Counted from the first letter of the stretch, positions 1-8,809 are shown. The stretch: DNA of 64,000 nt from Streptomyces sp. R33 (GCF_041200175.1 NZ_CP165727.1:6079501-6143500), one strand, 5' to 3'. The notes: generated by a model not told the origin, from the sequence alone. Translations and numbers: made by a program.

Positions 1-432
1 CCGCCCGATGAGCCAGTCCCGGCTGGGCACGACCAGCCCGGCCGGGGTGAACGCGATCTTCCGCAGCTCGGCGTGGGAGCCGGAGTCCTTGCGCCAGAGC
101 CCGCTGGCGATGTCGACGGCCTCCTCCGGGGTGGCCGCGAACTCCAGACCGGCGTAGACGGGCGCGCAGGCGTCCAGGCCCAGGTCCTGTGCGGAGAGCC
201 GCCGGCCCAGGCGCCGGGTGAAGACCTCGGCGATCAGCGCCGGGGTGGTCCCGCGCGGCTGCTGCCCGCGCAGCCACCGGGTCACGGAGGTCTTGTCGTA
301 CCGCAGATCGAGACCGTGCTCCAGGCCGAGCTGGTCGACGCGGCGGGCCAGACCGGCGTTGGAGAACCCGGCTTCCGCGATCAGCGCCGCGAGCTGCCGG
401 TTGGGGACGCGCTGGGCAGGTCGTTCCGTCAT
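1..432 (-). CDS. NsdA/NsdB-like helix-turn-helix regulator (C-terminus outside the window)
   Basis: The gene starts at ATG 432 and reads off the left edge, so only the first 144 residues are visible. A GGAGCCG stretch lies just before the start. The N-terminal 75 residues resemble the DNA-binding region of the Streptomyces NsdA/NsdB family: an LARRVD helix, the segment SVTRWLRGQQPRG, then an LGRRLSAQDLGLD motif. Members of that family repress antibiotic production and sporulation and usually have TPR repeats further on; that part is not visible here. It is divergent from the small gene at 606. The family call is from motif resemblance; the target genes cannot be told. Confidence 0.7.
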   Translation of the reverse strand, partial: MTERPAQRVPNRQLAALIAEAGFSNAGLARRVDQLGLEHGLDLRYDKTSVTRWLRGQQPRGTTPALIAEVFTRRLGRRLSAQDLGLDACAPVYAGLEFAATPEEAVDIASGLWRKDSGSHAELRKIAFTPAGLVVPSRDWLIGR

Positions 433-605
433 CGGCTCCACGGTTTCCTGACGTGACGGACCGGAGTCCCGGCCCTGTGAACGGCGTGAATGTAGCGGCG
501 AACTCCGCTCATGCCGCCCCCTCTGTCCCACATTCATCCGATCGTGTGCAGAATCGGTAGGGCTCTTTACGGACCGCCCCCTTCCGTCCGCGTACGCTGC
601 GCGAC

Positions 606-923
606 ATGACCCGCAGGCCCACCGCGGCGGAGCCCTCCGCCGACGCCACCGCGCCACTGCCCGCGCCCGGGCTGCCCGCGCCGCTGACGGCGCCCGAGCT
701 GACCGAGGCCGAGTGCCGCCGGTGCGGCACGTACATCGCGGGCCTGGACGGCCGGTACGCGTGCGGGGTCTGCGGCTGGGTCAACGACCACTCCGAGGGC
801 CACCGGCGGCTGCCGCGGGCCGACGAGGACCCGGACCGGCCGCCCCGGGGCCGCAGGCGGCCCAGGCCGCTGCCGCCGGGCCCGCAGGACGGGCCGCCGC
901 CAGGGCCGCCGACGGGTGACTGA
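606..923 (+). CDS. Small zinc-ribbon protein
   Basis: This 105-residue protein starts at ATG 606. A central CRRCG...CGVCG pair at about residues 38-60 looks like a four-cysteine zinc ribbon. Both ends are rich in Pro, Ala and Arg and are probably disordered. It lies about 80 bp before lipB on the same strand and may share its transcript, but nothing links it to lipoate synthesis. No function is assigned. The third-position GC bias of this frame and the paired cysteines support a real gene over the overlapping minus-strand frames. Confidence 0.65.
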   Translation: MTRRPTAAEPSADATAPLPAPGLPAPLTAPELTEAECRRCGTYIAGLDGRYACGVCGWVNDHSEGHRRLPRADEDPDRPPRGRRRPRPLPPGPQDGPPPGPPTGD

Positions 924-1000
924 GGGGTCGGAATCCGGCCGCCGTACTCTTGGCTTGGCACGATACGTGCACACGGCAGGTTCAACGAGGAGGCGCTGCG

Positions 1001-1798
1001 GTGGCTGAGCTTGGGTTTGTCCGTCTGGGCTTCGGACCCGATTACGTCGAGTACACCCGGGCCTGGGAGGAGCAGCGGCGGGTCCACGCCGCGCGCTTCG
1101 CGGACGAGATAGGCGACACCTGCCTGCTGCTGGAGCACGAGCCCGTCTACACCGCCGGCCGGCGCACCGCCGACAACGAGCGGCCGCTGGACGGCACACC
1201 CGTCGTGGACGTGGACCGCGGCGGCAAGATCACCTGGCACGGCCCGGGCCAGCTGGTCGGCTACCCGATCATGAAGCTGCCCCGCCCCGTCGACGTCGTC
1301 GCGCACGTCCGCCGCCTGGAGGAGGCGCTGATCCGCACCGCCGCCGAGTTCGGCCTGGAGACCACCCGGGTCGAGGGCCGCTCCGGCGTGTGGGTGCTGG
1401 GCGACCCGATCGACGAGCGTCCGAAGATCGGCGGCCTCTCCCTCGACTTCGACCCGCGGCTGACGGACGAGGAGTTCGACCCGCGCCTGAACGGCCCCGA
1501 GTACGCCCCCTCCAACGCCGGCCAGCGCCGCGAGGACCGCAAGCTCGCCGCGATCGGCATCCGCGTCGCCAAGGGCGTCACCATGCACGGCTTCGCGATC
1601 AACGTGAACCCGGACAGCACCTGGTTCGACCGGATCATCCCGTGCGGGATCCGGGACGCCGGTGTGACCTCGCTCTCGTACGAACTGGGCCGGGAGATCA
1701 CCATCGCCGAGGTGCTGCCGGTCGTCGAACGTCACCTGAAGGGCGTACTGGAGCAGGCCGAGCTGCGGCCCCGGGAGATCGAGCCGGCCGCCGGCTGA
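1001..1798 (+). CDS. lipB: Octanoyl-[acyl carrier protein]-protein N-octanoyltransferase LipB
   Basis: LipB moves octanoate from acyl carrier protein to a lysine of lipoyl domains, the first step of lipoate assembly in the cytoplasm. The GTG at 1001 follows GAGGAGG and gives 265 residues. Visible family motifs are EHEPVYTAG (residues 45-53), RGGKITWHGPGQ (73-84), the catalytic lysine in the KGVTMHGFAIN region, and the catalytic cysteine in PCGIRDAGVTSL. A charged insert of about 35 residues near 150-185 is typical of actinobacterial LipB. LipA follows 110 bp downstream, as expected for a two-step pathway. The substrate E2 protein is encoded at 15395-17194. Confidence 0.97.
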   Translation: MAELGFVRLGFGPDYVEYTRAWEEQRRVHAARFADEIGDTCLLLEHEPVYTAGRRTADNERPLDGTPVVDVDRGGKITWHGPGQLVGYPIMKLPRPVDVVAHVRRLEEALIRTAAEFGLETTRVEGRSGVWVLGDPIDERPKIGGLSLDFDPRLTDEEFDPRLNGPEYAPSNAGQRREDRKLAAIGIRVAKGVTMHGFAINVNPDSTWFDRIIPCGIRDAGVTSLSYELGREITIAEVLPVVERHLKGVLEQAELRPREIEPAAG

Positions 1799-1908
1799 CG
1801 CCCGGGGGAATGCGACCGCCGCCCCCCAGGTTGGCGGACGTAAGAGCGTATGAAATTACGGGCGTACCCTGGTGGGCGCCGAAGAATCGAAGTCACAGGG
1901 AGCCGGTC

Positions 1909-2856
1909 GTGTCCGCAGTCGCACCCGACGGACGCAAGATGCTGCGCCTCGAGGTCCGTAACGCCCAGACGCCCATCGAGCGCAAGCCCGAGTGGATCAA
2001 GACCCGGGCGAAGATGGGTCCCGAGTACACGAAGATGCAGGCCCTGGTGAAGGGCGAAGGACTGCACACCGTGTGCCAGGAGGCCGGTTGCCCCAACATC
2101 TACGAATGCTGGGAAGACCGCGAGGCCACCTTCCTCATCGGTGGCGACCAGTGCACCCGGCGCTGTGACTTCTGCCAGATCGACACGGGCAAGCCCGAGG
2201 CCCTGGACCGGGACGAGCCGCGCCGCGTCGGCGAGTCGGTCGTCACGATGGACCTGAACTACGCCACGATCACGGGCGTCGCGCGCGACGACCTGGCCGA
2301 CGGCGGTGCCTGGCTGTACGCAGAGACCGTGCGCCAGATCCACCAGCAGACGGCGGGCCGCGAGACCGGCCACACCAAGGTCGAGCTGCTGGCCCCCGAC
2401 TTCAACGCGGTCCCGGAGCTGCTGGAGGAGGTCTTCGCCTCCCGCCCCGAGGTCTTCGCGCACAACGTCGAGACGGTGCCGCGGATCTTCAAGCGGATCC
2501 GCCCCGGCTTCCGCTACGAGCGCTCGCTCGACGTGATCCGGCAGGCCCGCGCCTATGGCCTCGTCACCAAGTCCAACCTGATCCTGGGCATGGGCGAGGA
2601 GCGCGAGGAGGTCTCGGAGGCGCTGAAGGAGCTGCACGAGGCCGGCTGCGAGCTCATCACCATCACCCAGTACCTGCGGCCTTCGCCGCGGCACCACCCC
2701 GTCGAGCGCTGGGTGAAGCCGGCCGAGTTCGTGGAGCTGGCGAAGGAGGCCGAGGAGATCGGCTTCTCCGGCGTGATGTCGGGCCCGCTGGTCCGTTCCT
2801 CGTACCGCGCCGGGCGCCTCTACCAGCAGGCGATGGAGAAGCGCAGCCGGGTCTGA
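1909..2856 (+). CDS. lipA: Lipoyl synthase LipA (radical SAM)
   Basis: LipA inserts two sulfur atoms into protein-bound octanoate. GTG 1909 follows AGGGAG and gives 315 residues, the usual length. The auxiliary cluster cysteines are C56, C61 and C67 (CX4CX5C). The radical SAM cluster cysteines are C82, C86 and C89 (CTRRCDFC). The conserved serine ligand lies in RSSYRAG near residue 297. An in-frame extension reaches back into lipB but lacks a ribosome binding site. The gene is followed by a 280-bp non-coding stretch with palindromes. Confidence 0.98.
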   Translation: MSAVAPDGRKMLRLEVRNAQTPIERKPEWIKTRAKMGPEYTKMQALVKGEGLHTVCQEAGCPNIYECWEDREATFLIGGDQCTRRCDFCQIDTGKPEALDRDEPRRVGESVVTMDLNYATITGVARDDLADGGAWLYAETVRQIHQQTAGRETGHTKVELLAPDFNAVPELLEEVFASRPEVFAHNVETVPRIFKRIRPGFRYERSLDVIRQARAYGLVTKSNLILGMGEEREEVSEALKELHEAGCELITITQYLRPSPRHHPVERWVKPAEFVELAKEAEEIGFSGVMSGPLVRSSYRAGRLYQQAMEKRSRV

Positions 2857-2878
2857 GTGCAGGTGTGACGCGCGCTAC

Positions 2879-3030
2879 CACACGGACTGTGTGAACTCAC
2901 GCACAAAGTCTTACCAACGGGTAACACCGCATCGACGCGGCCCCTAGGCTCTTTTTTGTAACGAAGAGCCCGGCGGGCCGCGTAAATGTTTCATCACCGT
3001 TTGACCGGCCGGTCATGCCCTGGTAACACC
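2879..3030. promoter_or_regulatory. Promoter region with three inverted repeats
   Basis: Between lipA and the small gene at 3136 lie three inverted repeats. CACAC-ggact-GTGTG is at 2879-2893. A perfect 14-bp palindrome TGACCGGCCGGTCA is at 3002-3015. CTGGT-aac-ACCAG is at 3018-3030. The string GGTAACACC also occurs twice, near 2924 and 3020. They look like operators for the downstream gene, but the binding protein is unknown. Confidence 0.4.
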
Positions 3031-3135
3031 AGTCAGTGACGATGGGTCCACGCACCGCGCACGCCGTCGCCCACCGCCGACGCACGCCCGACGCGCACCC
3101 AGACCGACATGAGCACCGTGAAAGGGATCGACATC

Positions 3136-3333
3136 ATGCAGGCCGCGCCCGTACGCGCCATTGCCATTCCGTCGTTCACCGACGCCTTCCGGGGCATCGA
3201 GTCGCTGCTCATGAGCGGCGCCCGCCGCAACGCCTGGACCGCGGTCCTCGAGGACCGCCGCCGAGCCAAGGACCGGGTCGAAACCGAGCACGTACTCGAG
3301 GCCGCGGCGACCCGGACCTCGCAGGCCACGTAA
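3136..3333 (+). CDS. Small conserved hypothetical protein
   Basis: I place the start at ATG 3136, nine bases after AAAGGGA, giving 65 residues; an ATG at 3109 would add nine residues but has no clear ribosome binding site. The protein begins MQAAPVRAIAIPSF and has an Arg/Glu-rich second half (EDRRRAKDRVETEHVLE) that is probably helical. There is no signal peptide or membrane segment. The reading frame has strong GC3 bias, and I recall similar small proteins at this place in other Streptomyces. Function unknown. It sits 10 bp before the next gene and is probably cotranscribed with it. Confidence 0.7.
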   Translation: MQAAPVRAIAIPSFTDAFRGIESLLMSGARRNAWTAVLEDRRRAKDRVETEHVLEAAATRTSQAT

Positions 3334-3343
3334 ACTTCGCTGT

Positions 3344-4042
3344 ATGGCGAGGAAGTCAAACGCAGAGACTGCTGCGAACCCCGGGCGACTGAAGCAGATC
3401 GCCCTGACGTACAAGATGACGCGCAAGGCCGACCCGAAGGTCGGTCTGATCGTCGCGGGCGTGGGAATCGTCACCTTCGGTGTCTTTCTTGCGATCGGCT
3501 TCCTGATCGACCACCCGGTCTACCTGGGCATCCTGGGCTTCCTGGTGGCGTTCCTCGCGATGGCGATCGTCTTCGGACGGCGGGCCGAGCGGGCTGCCTT
3601 CGGGCAGATGGAGGGACAGCCGGGCGCGGCCGCGGCCGTACTGGACAACGTGGGACGGGGCTGGACGACCACCCCGGCCGTCGCGATGAACCGGAGCCAG
3701 GACATCGTCCACCGGGCCGTCGGCAAGGCGGGCATCGTCCTGATCGCCGAGGGCAATGCGAACCGGCTGAAGCCGATGCTCGCCGCCGAGAAGAAGAAGC
3801 TGGCCCGGATCATGCCGGACATCCCGGTGTACGACTTCATCGTGGGCACCGGCGAGGGCGAGGTCCCGCTGAAGAAGCTGCGCACGACGCTGCTCAAGTT
3901 GCCGCGCACGCTGGCCGGCCCGCAGATCACCCAGGTCAACGACAAGCTGCGTGCCATGGGTGACCTCATGAGCAACATGCCGCTGCCGAAGGGCCCGATG
4001 CCGAAGGGCATGCGGATGCCGCGCGGCGGAAAGATGCGCTGA
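3344..4042 (+). CDS. DUF4191 membrane protein
   Basis: This 232-residue protein has a short charged N-terminus and two adjacent membrane helices at about residues 38-85 (IVAGVGIVTFGVFLAIGFLI and a second run ending FLAMAIVFG). A cytoplasmic domain follows, ending in a Met/Pro/Gly/Lys-rich tail. The arrangement matches the actinobacterial DUF4191 family. The gene begins 10 bp after the preceding small gene and ends at a strong hairpin. Its position after lipA is common in Streptomyces, but this does not establish a role in lipoate metabolism. No biochemical function is known to me. Confidence 0.85.
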   Translation: MARKSNAETAANPGRLKQIALTYKMTRKADPKVGLIVAGVGIVTFGVFLAIGFLIDHPVYLGILGFLVAFLAMAIVFGRRAERAAFGQMEGQPGAAAAVLDNVGRGWTTTPAVAMNRSQDIVHRAVGKAGIVLIAEGNANRLKPMLAAEKKKLARIMPDIPVYDFIVGTGEGEVPLKKLRTTLLKLPRTLAGPQITQVNDKLRAMGDLMSNMPLPKGPMPKGMRMPRGGKMR

Positions 4043-4070
4043 CCGGCTCAGCTGATTTTCGTATACGAAC

Positions 4071-4112
4071 AGAGGGGCGCCCCCGGACCTGTCGGTCCGG
4101 GGGCGCCCCTCT
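4071..4112. terminator. Bidirectional terminator hairpin
   Basis: A perfect 19-bp stem (4071-4089 with 4094-4112) has a TGTC loop. It lies between the convergent DUF4191 and RDD genes and can serve both. There is no long U-tract, as is usual in Streptomyces. Confidence 0.85.
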
Positions 4113-4137
4113 GTTCCGTCCGTCGTACCGCGTCCGG

Positions 4138-4605
4138 CTAGATGCGGACCTGGACGGCGCGGGCGAGGCGGTCGTGCAGGCCGCGCCCGTCCCGGTCCCA
4201 GACCAGCGCCGGGATGACGAGGGCGAGCAGCACGGTGCGCAGCACGACCCGGCCGAGGCCGAGGCGGCCGCCGCCCTCCGCGACGACCCGCAGGCCCACG
4301 AGCCGCTTCCCGGGAGTGAATCCCACGGTGCCGATGGTGAGGATGCTCAACACCACGAAGAGCGCCAGGGTCCAGTTACCCGTGGCGGTCGCGTTGCCGC
4401 CCGTGATCAGCCCGTATGCGATCACCTGGCAGCCGACCCAGTCGATGCCGAGGGCGCCGAGGCGGCGGCCGAAGCGCGCCACCGAGCCGGGCCCCTCCTG
4501 GGGCAGGCCGAGCCGCTGGCCCCGGTAGCCGAAGTCGACGCCCATGTCCTCGGCGGCCGCGCGGGGGCCGGAGAGCCAGGATCCGATTGCCTGTCTGTTG
4601 TCCAC
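4138..4605 (-). CDS. RDD family membrane protein
   Basis: GTG 4605 gives 155 residues starting MDNRQAIGSWLSGP. The fold shows the RDD signature: R-F-G-R-R-L near the first helix, D-W in the first membrane segment, and the TPGKRLVGLRVV motif followed by another helix. The C-terminal DRDGRGLHDRLARAV element is also typical. RDD proteins are small integral membrane proteins; some are reported as sodium or compatible-solute transporters, but function here is unproven. The gene is divergent from glnA, so the GlnR operator between them could also affect it. Confidence 0.85.
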   Translation of the reverse strand: MDNRQAIGSWLSGPRAAAEDMGVDFGYRGQRLGLPQEGPGSVARFGRRLGALGIDWVGCQVIAYGLITGGNATATGNWTLALFVVLSILTIGTVGFTPGKRLVGLRVVAEGGGRLGLGRVVLRTVLLALVIPALVWDRDGRGLHDRLARAVQVRI

Positions 4606-4653
4606 CCGACCACGGTACCGGTGGTGTCCCACGGCGTTCCGGCGGGACCCTGG

Positions 4654-4691
4654 TTAACTTGAGCGAAACAAATGGGTCATGCTTGAGAAAT
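4654..4691. promoter_or_regulatory. GlnR operator upstream of glnA (four half-sites)
   Basis: The sequence reads TTAAC (4654-4658), six bases, GAAAC (4665-4669), six bases, GTCAT (4676-4680), six bases, GAAAT (4687-4691). This matches the actinobacterial GlnR consensus gTnAc-n6-GaAAc repeated twice, at the position known to control glnA in Streptomyces. It implies nitrogen-dependent control of the glutamine synthetase at 4790. Confidence 0.88.
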
Positions 4692-4789
4692 CCCGCCTGC
4701 TTATGGTCGGGTCAGCGTGCGGCACCGCACTGACGCACCACGAGCTATAAAGCCCGCCCTGCCCCGGGGTCGGGAGTAGGAGGAGTTGG

Positions 4790-6199
4790 ATGTTCCAGAA
4801 CGCCGACGAAGTGAAGCAGTACATCGAGGAGAACGACGTCAAGTTCGTCGACGTCCGCTTCTGCGACCTGCCTGGTGTGATGCAGCACTTCACCATCCCG
4901 GCTCGGGCATTCGACCCGGCGGAGGAGCTCGCCTTCGACGGCTCCTCGATCCGCGGCTTCCAGGCGATCCACGAGTCCGACATGGCGCTGCGTGCCGACA
5001 TCAGCACCGCGCGTCTGGACCCGTTCCGCAAGGACAAGACGCTCAACATCAACTTCTTCATCCACGACCCGATCACGGGCGAGGCCTACAGCCGCGACCC
5101 GCGCAACATCGCGAAGAAGGCCGAGGCGTACCTCGCCTCCACCGGCATCGCCGACACCGCGTACTTCGGCCCCGAGGCCGAGTTCTACGTGTTCGACAGC
5201 GTGCGCTTCGCGACCTCCGCGAACGAGGGCTTCTACCACATCGACTCCGAGGCCGGCGCCTGGAACACCGGCTCCGAGGAGAACAACCGCGGCTACAAGG
5301 TCCGCTACAAGGGTGGCTACTTCCCGGTCGCCCCGGTCGACCACTTCGCCGACCTGCGCGCCGAGATCTCCCTCGAGCTGGACGCCCAGGGCCTCCAGGT
5401 CGAGCGCCAGCACCACGAGGTCGGCACCGGCGGCCAGGCCGAGATCAACTACAAGTTCAACACGCTGCTGGCCGCGGCCGACGACCTGATGCTCTTCAAG
5501 TACATCGTGAAGAACGTCGCCTGGCGCAACGGCAAGACCGCGACCTTCATGCCGAAGCCGATCTTCGGTGACAACGGCTCGGGCATGCACGTGCACCAGT
5601 CGCTGTGGGCGAACGGCGACCCGCTGTTCTACGACGAGGCCGGCTACGCGGGCCTGTCGGACACCGCCCGCTACTACATCGGCGGCATCCTCAAGCACGC
5701 CCCGTCGCTGCTCGCCTTCACCAACCCGACGGTGAACTCGTACCACCGCCTGGTCCCGGGCTTCGAGGCGCCGGTCAACATGGTGTACTCGCAGCGCAAC
5801 CGCTCCGCCGCGATGCGCATCCCGATCACGGGCTCGAACCCGAAGGCCAAGCGCGTCGAGTTCCGCGCCCCGGACCCGTCCTCGAACCCGTACCTGGCGT
5901 TCGCGGCCCTCCTGCTGGCCGGCCTCGACGGCGTGAAGAACAAGATCGAGCCGATGGAGCCGATCGACAAGGACCTCTACGAGCTCTCCCCGGACGAGCA
6001 CGCGAGCGTCCCGCAGGTCCCGACCAGCCTCGAGGACGTCCTCAAGGCCCTGGAGGACGACCACGAGTACCTCCTGGCCGGCGGTGTCTTCACCCCGGAC
6101 CTGATCGAGACCTGGATCGACTACAAGCGCACGCACGAGATCGCCCCGATCGCCCAGCGCCCCCACCCGCACGAGTTCGAGCTCTACTTCGACATTTAA
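4790..6199 (+). CDS. glnA: Glutamine synthetase type I (GSI-beta)
   Basis: GlnA makes glutamine from glutamate, ammonia and ATP as a cytoplasmic dodecamer. ATG 4790 follows AGGAGGAG and gives 469 residues, the GSI length. Visible motifs are FDGSSIRGF near the N-terminus, the metal-binding EAEFYVFD segment, the NGSGMHVHQS ATP loop, and NRSAAMRIP. The NPYLAFAALLLAGLDG segment precedes KDLYEL near residue 397, where the tyrosine is the adenylylation site of GSI-beta enzymes. GlnE control is therefore expected in addition to GlnR at the promoter. Confidence 0.98.
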   Translation: MFQNADEVKQYIEENDVKFVDVRFCDLPGVMQHFTIPARAFDPAEELAFDGSSIRGFQAIHESDMALRADISTARLDPFRKDKTLNINFFIHDPITGEAYSRDPRNIAKKAEAYLASTGIADTAYFGPEAEFYVFDSVRFATSANEGFYHIDSEAGAWNTGSEENNRGYKVRYKGGYFPVAPVDHFADLRAEISLELDAQGLQVERQHHEVGTGGQAEINYKFNTLLAAADDLMLFKYIVKNVAWRNGKTATFMPKPIFGDNGSGMHVHQSLWANGDPLFYDEAGYAGLSDTARYYIGGILKHAPSLLAFTNPTVNSYHRLVPGFEAPVNMVYSQRNRSAAMRIPITGSNPKAKRVEFRAPDPSSNPYLAFAALLLAGLDGVKNKIEPMEPIDKDLYELSPDEHASVPQVPTSLEDVLKALEDDHEYLLAGGVFTPDLIETWIDYKRTHEIAPIAQRPHPHEFELYFDI

Positions 6200-6245
6200 G
6201 TCAGCCGCAGGTCAGGACGCTTTTCCGTCCCCCTGGGCCGTCTTC

Positions 6246-6292
6246 GGGCCGTCGCCGGTGTCTCCCCTTGCGGAAGACTCCGTCGACGGCCC
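6246..6292 (+). terminator. Possible glnA terminator hairpin
   Basis: GGGCCGTC (6246-6253) can pair with GACGGCCC (6285-6292), and a smaller stem can form inside the 31-base loop. It is much weaker than the other terminators in the window but is the only candidate after glnA. Confidence 0.35.
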
Positions 6293-6412
6293 TTCGTGTT
6301 TTCGCCTCGCTGTCGGGCACGAGGTGCGACAGGGAGCCCGGGTCGTCGCCGTATCGGCCGGCGGGCCGGTGTGGCACGGTGGCGGGGGCGCGGCTGCAGA
6401 GGGAGGAGTGCG

Positions 6413-6736
6413 ATGACGCGAAGGTGGTTGTGGGGTGCGGGAGCCGGGTTGCTGCTCGTCGGGGCGGCCGGCGGGTTCCTCTCCGGGGTGCTGTGGGACC
6501 GGACTCCCGAGGTGACGATCGGCCCGCAGGCTGCGTCCGGTTCGGCGGTGCCGCAGTCCCGCGAGGCGCTCGTGGCGGCGTGGGCGGCCGAGCTGGAGAA
6601 GGCGGGCAAGGGGCTGCCGGAAGGGTGGGAGGTGCTGACCGCGGAGGAGATCCGGGGCCGGTATCTGCACCAGAAGGTGGTCAACGCCCCGAAGGCCGAG
6701 GGCATCGACCCGGGCATGGCCCGCCGGGCTGACTGA
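6413..6736 (+). CDS. Small membrane-anchored hypothetical protein
   Basis: ATG 6413 follows GGGAGGAG and gives 107 residues. An N-terminal hydrophobic segment (WLWGAGAGLLLVGAAGGFLSG) is followed by a soluble domain of about 75 residues with no cysteine. It therefore looks like a membrane-anchored or secreted extracytoplasmic protein. The C-terminal part is rich in Lys/Glu and ends in GIDPGMARRAD. It lies between glnA and a convergent protease gene and ends in a strong terminator. I do not recognise a family. Confidence 0.6.
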   Translation: MTRRWLWGAGAGLLLVGAAGGFLSGVLWDRTPEVTIGPQAASGSAVPQSREALVAAWAAELEKAGKGLPEGWEVLTAEEIRGRYLHQKVVNAPKAEGIDPGMARRAD

Positions 6737-6742
6737 TCGGGC

Positions 6743-6792
6743 ACGGCAGAGGGGCCCGCAGCCGATCGTCCGGCTGCGGGCCCCTCTGCCGT
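6743..6792. terminator. Bidirectional terminator hairpin
   Basis: A perfect 22-bp stem (6743-6764 with 6771-6792) has a six-base loop ATCGTC. It lies between the convergent gene ends at 6736 and 6799, so it probably stops both transcripts. Confidence 0.88.
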
Positions 6793-6798
6793 ACGGGG

Positions 6799-7938
6799 CT
6801 AGTTGTTGGCGTTGATCGCGTTGATCACCGCGACGGCCTGATCCCCGTGGTCCGAGGAGTACAGGTTGTCGTTGATGCGGACGTCGTTGTCGTCGGTCTC
6901 GACGTGGGAGTTCGCGCCGACGATCCGGCCCTCGGGGGTTGCCATGGGGCCGCCGGACGCGCCCGCGCCCATGTCGCAGTCCATCTCCAGGCGGTTGTCC
7001 CACGGGTACCAGTCCACCGCGTCCACGACGTCACCCGTGCAGTAGAACTGGGTGTAGCCGTCCATGTCGGTGCGGTTGAAGCCCTCGCCGGGGAAGCCGG
7101 AGTCGATGATGTCGGACCAGTCGGAGCCGTACCCGAACTTGTAGCCGAGCGCGCCGACGGTGTCGGTCAGGTTCGTGTAGCCGGTCGGGGCGGAGACGGT
7201 GAAGGCGGCGAGGTCGCCCTCCTCGTAGTCCTTGTCGCGGGTCCATGCCTGAGGGGCCACGAACGACCGGGCCGCCCATTCGCCCCAGGGAGCCTGGTAG
7301 TCACCAGGGCTGGTGGGGTCTTCCTTGTAGCCGGGGATGAACAGCACCAGGTCGTAGAAGCCGTCCGAGCCGCGTCCGTCGCCGGGGTGGACGCAGTGTC
7401 CGGCGGTCCAGACGGTGTTGTTGCCGTCGGCGGCGATCGACGCCCCGGTACAGCCGTGTTCCTTGCCGGCGTCGTCGATGAACACGATCTTCCCGACGAC
7501 GGTGGCCGGGGAGTTCTGCGGGAACGGCACCTTGCGGGCGACGGGCATCTCGGGCACGTCGGCCGCGGCCGCCATGGTCGAGGCCGTGCCGGTCTTCTTC
7601 GCCGGGCGAACCTGCGGAGCCTCGGCCGTCAGGCCCGCACCTCGTGCCCTTCCGGCGGTGTCGGTCGCTTCGGACGCCGCCTTGTCGGCGGCGGCCTTCG
7701 CGTCACGGGCGACGACGGACTGGTCGCCCTTCTCGTTGGCGAGGGCCTTCTTGACGCGCTCCGGGGTCCAGAAGTCCCGCACCTTCTGCGGGTCTGTGGC
7801 CTGTTTGCCGACCGTCACCGCCGGGACTGCCGGTGCTGCCGGGGTCTCGCCCGCCGAGGCGGTCGTGAGGGTGGCCGGGATCATGGCCATGGCCATGAGG
7901 ACGGCTGCGGTCGTCCTGCGGGTGCTGCGTACTAACAC
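6799..7938 (-). CDS. Secreted trypsin-like serine protease
   Basis: GTG 7938 follows GAGAGG and gives 379 residues. Residues 1-29 form a signal peptide ending in ASAG. About 110 residues of Ala/Lys-rich propeptide follow, then a chymotrypsin-fold catalytic domain. The histidine is in WTAGHC, the aspartate probably in GDLAAF, and the serine in GAGASGGP, preceded by a CTG...DCD cysteine pair. Such enzymes are extracellular and often released by cleavage of the propeptide. The order of the triad residues is correct and nothing suggests inactivation. Substrate unknown. Confidence 0.9.
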   Translation of the reverse strand: MLVRSTRRTTAAVLMAMAMIPATLTTASAGETPAAPAVPAVTVGKQATDPQKVRDFWTPERVKKALANEKGDQSVVARDAKAAADKAASEATDTAGRARGAGLTAEAPQVRPAKKTGTASTMAAAADVPEMPVARKVPFPQNSPATVVGKIVFIDDAGKEHGCTGASIAADGNNTVWTAGHCVHPGDGRGSDGFYDLVLFIPGYKEDPTSPGDYQAPWGEWAARSFVAPQAWTRDKDYEEGDLAAFTVSAPTGYTNLTDTVGALGYKFGYGSDWSDIIDSGFPGEGFNRTDMDGYTQFYCTGDVVDAVDWYPWDNRLEMDCDMGAGASGGPMATPEGRIVGANSHVETDDNDVRINDNLYSSDHGDQAVAVINAINANN

Positions 7939-8125
7939 GCTCTACCTCTCCAGTTGACGTATCCTCCTGTCGCGCCGTGTCAGTGAACACCACGGGCATG
8001 GGCATTCTGTGAACGCGCTGTGTGAGACGTCTGGATGGAATCGCGACCCAACTTCCGACCGGCGGCGGAGAGTTGAGTCGCCTCGCGGAGCGCCTTGCGG
8101 CGACGGCGATACGCGCGTCCCTGGA

Positions 8126-8809
8126 CTAGGCCGAAGCCGGACCGGCTCCCCGCACCCCCCGGAGCAGGGACATGCCGCTCGTCAGTTCGCGGAGGCAGCG
8201 GACCGCCAGTTCCGGGGGGGAGCCCGGGCCGGCTACCGGGGCTTCCGTGGTCGACCAGAGTTCCAGGGCGATGCGGATGGCGTCCGTGGCGGCCGCTGCG
8301 AGGAGGCGGACGCCCAGGGGGTCGGCGTCCTCGCCGGCCAGGCGGGCGATCACCGGGACGAGGCGCTCCTCGGAGTCCTGGTTCACCCGGTACCAGACCG
8401 CCCGCAGCGCCTCGTCGGAGGCGGCCGCACGGAGCAGGCCGCGGGTCACCTCCAGGCCCTCCTCGATCGCGTGGAGGTCGCTGAGCGAGCGGGTCACCGC
8501 GCGTTCCAGCGCCGCGTCGAGCGGGGTGCCGGGGTCCTCCTCGGCGAGGAGGGCGCGCCAGGCGTCGCCGCCGCCGGCGAGCAGCGGGGCCACGGCCTCC
8601 TGCTTGTTGCGGAAGTACCGGTAGAACGTGCGCAGGGCCACGCCGGCGCGGTGCGCGATGTCCTCGGCGGTGGTGCCGTCGGGGCCGTGCTCGGCGAAGA
8701 GTTCGCAGGCCGCGCGGGCGATGTCGAGCTGGGTGGCGGCCTTGCGGCGCTCGGTCAGCGACTGGGCTCCGGGGCCGGCCTGGGGAGAGTACGGACGAGG
8801 GGATCTCAC
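8126..8809 (-). CDS. TetR family transcriptional regulator
   Basis: GTG 8809 gives 227 residues. The N-terminal helix-turn-helix is clear: RKAATQLDIARAACELFAEH, then TTAEDIAHRAGVALRTFYRYF at about residues 45-65 (VALRTFYRYF is the recognition helix). The C-terminal ligand domain is Ala/Leu-rich and not informative. It is divergent from the short-chain dehydrogenase gene at 8897, and an imperfect 15-3-15 inverted repeat lies between them. This layout fits a regulator controlling its neighbour and itself. The ligand is unknown. Confidence 0.9.
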   Translation of the reverse strand: MRSPRPYSPQAGPGAQSLTERRKAATQLDIARAACELFAEHGPDGTTAEDIAHRAGVALRTFYRYFRNKQEAVAPLLAGGGDAWRALLAEEDPGTPLDAALERAVTRSLSDLHAIEEGLEVTRGLLRAAASDEALRAVWYRVNQDSEERLVPVIARLAGEDADPLGVRLLAAAATDAIRIALELWSTTEAPVAGPGSPPELAVRCLRELTSGMSLLRGVRGAGPASA

